DNA from: Brevundimonas sp. Leaf363
GTDB taxonomy: Bacteria > Pseudomonadota > Alphaproteobacteria > Caulobacterales > Caulobacteraceae
Direction of reading: 5' to 3'
Assembly: GCF_001424025.1 (NCBI RefSeq)
Contig: NZ_LMPZ01000001.1
Coordinates: 497,074-561,073 of the forward strand
Length of the DNA: 64,000 bases
Shown one piece after another: positions 59,533-64,000 of the stretch. The stretch's first letter is position 1. The number at the start of each line of letters is the position of its first letter. The translations under genes and the position numbers were made by a program. The notes under the pieces were generated by a model. The model did no database searches and had not been told where the DNA came from. It saw only the letters and a program-made list of their open reading frames with translations.

Positions 59533-60573
59533 ATGACCGACGTCGTCCGCCATAGCCGCAAGGGCCTCTTCGCCCCCTTCATCATCGTGGGCCTGCTGCT
59601 CGCCGCCTGGACCGGCTGGTGGTTCTATTTGGCCAGTCAGGTCGAACAGCGGCTGGACGCCCAGATGACGGTGCTGCGCGGGCAGGGCTGGACCATCAAG
59701 GACGGCGGCCGTTCGCTCAGCGGCTGGCCCTTCCGCGTCAGCCTGACCTACGCCCATCCGTCGATCCTGGCGCCGTCCGGCCACGGCCTGGCCGGTCCCG
59801 CCCTGAAGGCCGAGGCCAACGCGTGGGATCCGGTGAAGTGGGTCGTCGTGGCCCCCGACGGCCTGACCCTGACGCGGCCGGGCAAGGGCAAGGTCGGCGT
59901 CCGCGGCGATGCGGTGCGGATGAGCGTCCACGGCCTGACCCAGCGCTGGCCCAATGTGGCGCTGGAACTGGTCAATCCGGTGTTCCAGCCCCTGCCGGGC
60001 GCCGAGCCCTTCCCCATCGCGCGGGCGGCGCGGCTTGAGTTCTACATGCGCCCGCACAAGGCTGCGACGACGGCGGCGGCCGACGACGTGGACGTCCTGT
60101 TCCGCCTGATCGAGGCCGAGGGTCGGACGCGCGGACCGGTCGAGGGCCTGGCCCAGGACGGCAAGCTGACCATCCAGGCCGAGGCGGTGATCGAACGCGC
60201 CAGCACGCTGACCGGCATGGATGCGGCGGGGGTGTTCTCGCACTGGACGGCCGCCGGCGGCCGTTTCACCCGCGTGCGCGGCGAGGCCCAGGCGGGCGAG
60301 GGCCGCGCCACCCTGTCCAGCGACCTGCTGGTCGCCGGCCCCGACGGCCGCCTGACCGGCGATGTGTCGCTGAAGGCCGTGAAGCCGCTGCCCGCCATTT
60401 CCGGCCTCGCGCGGTCGGGCTCGGGCGCCGTCAACCGCGTCGGCGCGGCCGGCGCCGCGGCCGCCACCGCCGTGACGGGCGGGCAGGGCGATGTCGATCT
60501 GGTGCTGCAGTTCCGAAATGGCCGCACCTATCTGGGGCCCTTCGCCTTGGCCCCGGCGCCCAAGCTGTTCTGA
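59533..60573 (+). CDS. DUF2125 family protein
   Basis: The 346-residue protein has an N-terminal membrane anchor (FIIVGLLLAAWTGWWFYLA, about 16-34) and a periplasmic beta-rich body. The patterns VLRGQGWTIKDGGRSLSGWPFRVSLTYAHPSI and WAPVKW-like DPVKWVVVAPDG are characteristic of DUF2125. The family is confined to alphaproteobacteria and often accompanies hisC and aromatic amino acid genes, as here. Function is unknown. It overlaps the next gene by TGATG. Confidence 0.82.
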   Translation: MTDVVRHSRKGLFAPFIIVGLLLAAWTGWWFYLASQVEQRLDAQMTVLRGQGWTIKDGGRSLSGWPFRVSLTYAHPSILAPSGHGLAGPALKAEANAWDPVKWVVVAPDGLTLTRPGKGKVGVRGDAVRMSVHGLTQRWPNVALELVNPVFQPLPGAEPFPIARAARLEFYMRPHKAATTAAADDVDVLFRLIEAEGRTRGPVEGLAQDGKLTIQAEAVIERASTLTGMDAAGVFSHWTAAGGRFTRVRGEAQAGEGRATLSSDLLVAGPDGRLTGDVSLKAVKPLPAISGLARSGSGAVNRVGAAGAAAATAVTGGQGDVDLVLQFRNGRTYLGPFALAPAPKLF

Positions 60574-61235
60574 TGCTGACCGAGCCGACGCTCGATCCGG
60601 CTCGGCTGGAGGCCGAGCGTGCGCTGGCGGCCGCGGCGGCGCGGGTGGCGACCCTGCCAGGGGGGGAGCCGGACGCCGAGGTCATCGCCCTGCGCGAGGC
60701 GCTGTCCGGCCTGACGTCCGGGCAGAGGCGGGTGCTGATGGCGGCGCGAGGTCGGCTGGGCCGGGCGCCGACCGTTTTCGGGAACGCCGCCGCCCTGCTG
60801 TCGGCCGATCGTCACGGGCTGGGGTCAGCCGCTGTCGCGACCGTCGAAGAGGCCTTCAAGGCGGCGCGCAGGGGCGCGGCCGTGCTGGCGGATGTCGCCG
60901 GATCGGGGTGGTGGGCGCGCCTGCTGGCCGAGCCGGCTCTGCGCGTCGTCGCCGCCCTGCCGGACGACGGGTCGCCGCCGCGCGCCCTGCGGATCGAAAT
61001 GCGCCAGCCCGGTCCGACCGGCGGCGACCGCACCTTCTGGGTCACCGATGCGCGCGAGCCCACGGCCCGCATCGTCGCCGCCCTGTCGGACGCCGGCCTG
61101 GTCGCCGAGCCGTTGGCCGAGGCGCGCGGCTTGAAGCTGTTCGCGCTGGCGGGCTATGTGCAGGCCGACGATCCGCGCCTGGCCGATGCGCCCGGCGCCC
61201 TCAGCGGCGTCATCGGCGCCGCGCCTGTGTTCTAG
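60573..61235 (+). CDS. Protein of unknown function, possible degenerate chorismate mutase-like
   Basis: The 220-residue protein has an N-terminal helical half (LDPARLEAERALAAAAARVATL and EVIALREALSGLTSGQRRVLMAARGRL) that recalls an AroQ-type chorismate mutase but lacks the clear active-site Arg/Lys pattern, and a C-terminal alpha/beta half (FWVTDAREPTARIVAALSDAGLVAEPLAE) like a regulatory ACT-type fold. Its place between DUF2125 and hisC, where some alphaproteobacteria carry a chorismate mutase, is the main argument. I am not sure of this assignment. Confidence 0.35.
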   Translation: MLTEPTLDPARLEAERALAAAAARVATLPGGEPDAEVIALREALSGLTSGQRRVLMAARGRLGRAPTVFGNAAALLSADRHGLGSAAVATVEEAFKAARRGAAVLADVAGSGWWARLLAEPALRVVAALPDDGSPPRALRIEMRQPGPTGGDRTFWVTDAREPTARIVAALSDAGLVAEPLAEARGLKLFALAGYVQADDPRLADAPGALSGVIGAAPVF

Positions 61236-61244
61236 GACTCACTC

Positions 61245-62339
61245 ATGACAGACACGACGGCTCCGGCCCCGCGGCCCGGCATCCTCGACATCGCCCCCTA
61301 TGTCGGCGGCAAGTCCGCCATCGCCGGCGTGGCCGAGCCGATGAAGCTGTCGTCCAACGAGAACGCCCTGGGCGCCGGCGATAAGGCGCGCGCGGCCTAT
61401 GAAGCCGCGATCAGGAACCTGGCCATCTATCCCGACGGCCGCGCGACCAAGCTGCGCACCGCCGTCGCCGAGCACCACGGGCTGGAGCCCGAGCGGCTGA
61501 TCTTCGGCAACGGCTCGGACGAGGTTTTCGCGCTTCTGAACCAGACCTACCTCAGCCCAGGCGACAACATCGTCACCGGCGAATACGGCTTCCTGGCCTA
61601 CCGCATCAGCGCCATGGCCAACGAGGCCGAGGTGAAGTCGGCGCCCGAGCCCAACTACAAGGCCGAGGTCGACGCCCTCTTGGCCCAGGTCGATGAGCGG
61701 ACCAAGATTGTCTACGTCTCCAACCCCTCCAACCCGACCGGCAGCTACAACTCCGGCGACGAGATCCGCCGCCTGCACGCGGCCCTGCCGCCGTCGATTC
61801 TGCTGGTCGTGGACGAGGCCTATGCCGAGTTCGTCACCGAGCCGGACTGGGAGACCAGCTTCCCCCTGGCGCGCGACGCCCAGAACGTCGTGGTCACCCG
61901 CACCTTCTCCAAGATCCACGGGCTGGCCGGCCTGCGCATCGGCTTCGGCTATGCGCCCGTGGCCGTGGCCGAGGCGGTCGACCGCATCCGCCTGCCGTTC
62001 AACGTCTCGGTGCCGGGCATCGAGGCGGCGGTCGCCGCGCTGGGCGACGAGGCCCACGTCGTCGCCTCGCGCGAGCTGGTCCAGCAATGGCGCCCGCGCC
62101 TGACCCAGGCCATCAAGGGTTTCGGCTTCGACGTCCTGCCCAGCGCGGGCAACTTCGTGCTGGTGAAGTTCGCAGACACCGCGCACGCCACGGCCGCCAG
62201 CGACTTCCTGAACTCAAAGGGCATCATCGTGCGGCCGGTCGGCGGCTACGGCCTGCCTGATTGCCTGCGCATCACCGTGGGCACGGACGACCAGAACCGC
62301 GCGGTCCTGGACGCGCTGAGCGAGTTCGCGGGGCGCTGA
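61245..62339 (+). CDS. hisC: Histidinol-phosphate aminotransferase
   Basis: The 364-residue class II aminotransferase uses PLP to convert imidazole acetol-phosphate to histidinol-phosphate. It has KLSSNENALGAG near the N-terminus, FGNGSDEVF, YVSNPSNPTGSYNS, VVDEAYAEFV (Asp binding PLP), TRTFSKIHGLAGLRIGFG (the Schiff-base Lys about 222) and a C-terminal Arg region PDCLRITVGT. Family members of this branch can also act on aromatic keto acids, which fits the neighbours. Confidence 0.92.
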   Translation: MTDTTAPAPRPGILDIAPYVGGKSAIAGVAEPMKLSSNENALGAGDKARAAYEAAIRNLAIYPDGRATKLRTAVAEHHGLEPERLIFGNGSDEVFALLNQTYLSPGDNIVTGEYGFLAYRISAMANEAEVKSAPEPNYKAEVDALLAQVDERTKIVYVSNPSNPTGSYNSGDEIRRLHAALPPSILLVVDEAYAEFVTEPDWETSFPLARDAQNVVVTRTFSKIHGLAGLRIGFGYAPVAVAEAVDRIRLPFNVSVPGIEAAVAALGDEAHVVASRELVQQWRPRLTQAIKGFGFDVLPSAGNFVLVKFADTAHATAASDFLNSKGIIVRPVGGYGLPDCLRITVGTDDQNRAVLDALSEFAGR

Positions 62340-62353
62340 GCCCCACACGAAAA

Positions 62354-62382
62354 CGCGACGGCCGGTCGATCCAGCCGTCGCG
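62354..62382 (-). terminator. Terminator of the hemerythrin gene
   Basis: A 9-bp perfect stem CGCGACGGC/GCCGTCGCG is followed on the minus strand by TTTTCG. It lies 48 bases downstream of the hemerythrin stop and also ends the hisC side. Confidence 0.75.
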
Positions 62383-62430
62383 CCTCATGGTCTTATCGAA
62401 TGACCGTCCCCATCGAGGGGACCGCCGGCC

Positions 62431-63009
62431 TTATCGCGCGTCGGCTTCGACCGAGGGCTGACCGCCGTCCAGCGGCGCGTCGGCGAGGGCGCTTTCGACG
62501 TCGTCGCCCTGGAAGGTGCGGGTCTCGGCGGGGATTTCCGGGTGGCCTTGCAGTTCGGCCATGGCGCTTTCCTTGCGCGCCCGCATGCGGGCGGCCAAGT
62601 CGTCCATGTCCAGGCCGGCTTCGCGCGCCTGGGCGAACATGCCCTCGACGTACTGTTCCTCTTCCTCGACGTGGTGCTCGATCATCTCGGACAGCACCTT
62701 GACCTTGGCGTCGTAGAAGGCCTCGTCCGGACCGCCGGCCTCGATCTCGTTGATCAGGGTCTTGGCGGCGTCGTGCTCGACGTAGGATTCGTTCAGCAGG
62801 TCATCCTCGATCAGGCCGCGGCAGGCCGGATAGAAGATTTCTTCCTCGATGATGGTGTGGACCTTCAGCTCCAGGCACGCCTGCTCGGCCAGCGCCTGCT
62901 TCTTGTCCGCGCTGGTCGCCTTCTCGAACTGCTCGAAGATGTCCTCCACCTTGCGGTGATCGGCCTTCAGCATCGCGATCGCGTCCATCTCTTCGTAGGT
63001 CTTGGCCAT
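62431..63009 (-). CDS. Hemerythrin HHE domain protein
   Basis: The 192-residue protein is all-helical with the iron-binding His/Glu pattern: LKADHRKVEDIFEQF (about 14-28), LELKVHTIIEEEIFYPA (about 47-63), ESYVEHDAAKTLINEI and LSEMIEHHVEEEEQYV. The C-terminus is acidic and probably disordered. Hemerythrin-like proteins bind di-iron and oxygen or nitric oxide and often act in redox stress. An EcfG-like promoter candidate lies upstream. Confidence 0.88.
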   Translation of the reverse strand: MAKTYEEMDAIAMLKADHRKVEDIFEQFEKATSADKKQALAEQACLELKVHTIIEEEIFYPACRGLIEDDLLNESYVEHDAAKTLINEIEAGGPDEAFYDAKVKVLSEMIEHHVEEEEQYVEGMFAQAREAGLDMDDLAARMRARKESAMAELQGHPEIPAETRTFQGDDVESALADAPLDGGQPSVEADAR

Positions 63010-63047
63010 GGGGTCTCTCCAGATAAAGCGGGGGGCTTCGGCGGTGG

Positions 63048-63073
63048 TAAGCCCCTGCTGACACGCGTGTTCC
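63048..63073 (-). promoter_or_regulatory. Possible EcfG-type promoter of the hemerythrin gene
   Basis: On the minus strand GGAAC, 17 bases, CTTA approaches GGAAC-N16/17-CGTT. It is 39 bases before the ATG. Confidence 0.3.
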
Positions 63074-63192
63074 GTGCGCCCCCCAAGCTGAGAGTCGTTC
63101 GCGCGAATAACCGCCTGGGGTGTCGTGCAGCCGACTCTCCACGGGCGTTTTGAGCCCTCGTGCGTTCATCAGCCGACATTTCGGAGCATGCG

Positions 63193-63576
63193 ATGATCGA
63201 CCACATCGGCCTGGCCGTCAGCGACCTGGAACGGTCGCGAACCTTCTATGCGGCGGCGCTGAAGCCGCTCGGATACGCCCTAATCGGCGAGCCCTTCGAG
63301 AACGAGACCGGCGGCCGTGTCGTCATGTTCGGCGTCGGCGGCCAGCCGGACTTCGTCATCGCCGACGGCGAGCGGCCCGGCGAAGGCAACCACGTCGCCT
63401 TCGGCGTGGCCACGCGGCCGGAGGTGGACGCCTTCCACGCAGCCGCCCTTCAGGCCGGTGGGCGGGACAATGGCGGGCCGGGTCTGCGGCCCCGATATGG
63501 GGCGAACTACTACGCCGCCTTCGTGCTCGATCCGGACGGGTTCAACATCGAGGCGGTCTGCCACGCGGCGGAGTGA
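63193..63576 (+). CDS. VOC superfamily (glyoxalase-like) protein
   Basis: The 127-residue protein has the paired beta-alpha-beta-beta-beta VOC fold: IDHIGLAVSDLERSRTFYAAALKPLGY at the start, GNHVAFGVATRPEVDAFHAAALQAGG in the second half and AAFVLDPDGFNIEAVCH at the end. Metal ligands typical of the family are present (His4, His in GNHVAF, Glu in FNIEAV). The substrate is unknown. ATG 63193 is chosen because the fold begins there. Confidence 0.87.
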   Translation: MIDHIGLAVSDLERSRTFYAAALKPLGYALIGEPFENETGGRVVMFGVGGQPDFVIADGERPGEGNHVAFGVATRPEVDAFHAAALQAGGRDNGGPGLRPRYGANYYAAFVLDPDGFNIEAVCHAAE

Positions 63577-63593
63577 CCGCCGCCGAACTGTTA

Positions 63594-63614
63594 CTTGACG
63601 TTGACGTAAACGTA
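63594..63614 (+). promoter_or_regulatory. ACGT-rich inverted repeat upstream of the thiolase gene
   Basis: CTTGACGTTGACGTAAACGTA contains ACGTT and AACGT half sites around a central GACGTA. It resembles the ACGT-type operators of regulators of fatty-acid and branched-chain degradation. It lies about 50 bases before the thiolase ATG. Confidence 0.4.
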
Positions 63615-63663
63615 GGCTTTGTGGCGACCAGCCTCGATTCCGTCCTTTTAGGAGACGCTCACC

Positions 63664-64000
63664 ATGGCCGACGCCTACATCTACGACGCCGTGCGCACGC
63701 CGCGCGGCAAGGGCAAGAAGGACGGGTCCCTGCACGAGATCACCGGCCTGAGCCTGGCGACCCAGGTGCTGGAGGCGCTGCGCGACCGCAACGGCCTGGA
63801 CACCTCCAAGGTGGACGACGTCATCCTGGGCTGCGTCACTCCGGTAGGCGAACAGGGCGCCGACATCGCCCGCACCGCCGTGCTGAACGCCGGCTGGTCG
63901 CAATATACGGCGGGCGTCCAGATCAACCGCTTCTGCGCCTCGGGCCTGGAAGCGGTGAACATGGCGGCGGCCAAGGTGAAATCCGGCGAGGCCGACTTCG
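63664..64000 (+). CDS. Acetyl-CoA acetyltransferase (thiolase), 3' end outside window
   Basis: The 112 visible residues start [25 protein letters not shown], matching FadA/PhaA-type thiolases. They reach the active-site nucleophile region [20 protein letters not shown] (Cys about 92). AGGAGA lies eight bases upstream of the ATG. The gene runs off the right edge. Thiolase would complete the short-chain fatty-acid theme of the window, with the 3-hydroxyacyl-CoA dehydrogenase and PhaZ. Confidence 0.88.
   Translation, partial: MADAYIYDAVRTPRGKGKKDGSLHEITGLSLATQVLEALRDRNGLDTSKVDDVILGCVTPVGEQGADIARTAVLNAGWSQYTAGVQINRFCASGLEAVNMAAAKVKSGEADF

Noticed and set aside
56245..60243. Long minus-strand open frame opposite the DinG-like helicase and DUF2125
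   Set aside because: It is an antisense shadow in GC-rich sequence; only its last 95 residues are a real gene, the Phd/YefM antitoxin.

Overview
The window is a chromosomal stretch of a high-GC alphaproteobacterium of the order Caulobacterales, most like Brevundimonas or Caulobacter. The evidence is a PodJ-type polar organizer (47095-49917), a ChvI/ChvG/HprK/PTS regulatory block, a RegB/RegA/SenC set, the LexA-type motif GAAC-N7-GAAC before mmcB, CtrA-like TTAA half sites and a GANTC site before podJ, and many GTG/TTG starts and ATGA/TGATG stop-start overlaps. There is one tRNA, tRNA-Ala(CGC). I see no rRNA, CRISPR array, phage or transposase.

Layout. 1-14400 is a surface-polysaccharide locus: an edge-truncated protein, two methyltransferase-like proteins, WecB and WecC (UDP-ManNAcA supply), and on the other strand a GT2 protein, a zinc-ribbon methyltransferase, a GT-A-like protein and a 1219-aa GT2-GT4 fusion, followed by a heparinase II/III-like protein. 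14445-20514 holds a lipocalin, SOS-linked MmcB, RegA/RegB with divergent SenC, intracellular PHB depolymerase and a YgjP-like metalloprotease. 20518-30318 holds a class A PBP, an alpha/beta hydrolase, a Rieske oxygenase, a TetR regulator, a CPA2 antiporter and an M13 peptidase. 30319-35534 holds two terminators with a possible structured RNA, hisS and a DUF418 protein, a membrane protein with a 3-hydroxyacyl-CoA dehydrogenase, YggT and the tRNA. 35575-42280 holds an amidohydrolase, ptsH, EIIA-Man, hprK, chvG, chvI and a divergent 570-aa unknown. 42450-46854 holds a zinc-ribbon protein, polA, a stress-type flavin-barrel protein and a small membrane protein. 47095-52319 holds podJ and a TSUP/TIGR02186/DUF3429 operon. 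52316-59463 holds a minus-strand vapB-vapC-lhr-pdeM unit divergent from a DinG/XPD-like helicase. 59533-64000 holds DUF2125, an unknown, hisC, hemerythrin, a VOC protein and the start of a thiolase.

Three palindromic repeat families are scattered in the window: A at 15475 and 49930, with a possible remnant at 59464; B at 53048 and 55063; and C at 42293. The second B copy lies inside the Lhr helicase reading frame and is translated as about 50 extra residues between conserved helicase motifs. The first B copy abuts the pdeM start codon and appears to supply its ribosome-binding site.

The points most worth following are the in-frame repeat in lhr, the toxin-antitoxin pair physically coupled to ligase-associated repair genes with no ligase nearby, the glycan locus with its paralogous GT2 proteins and own lyase-like enzyme, and the hairpin-rich segment 30446-30600. 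No wholly new system can be proved from the sequence alone.
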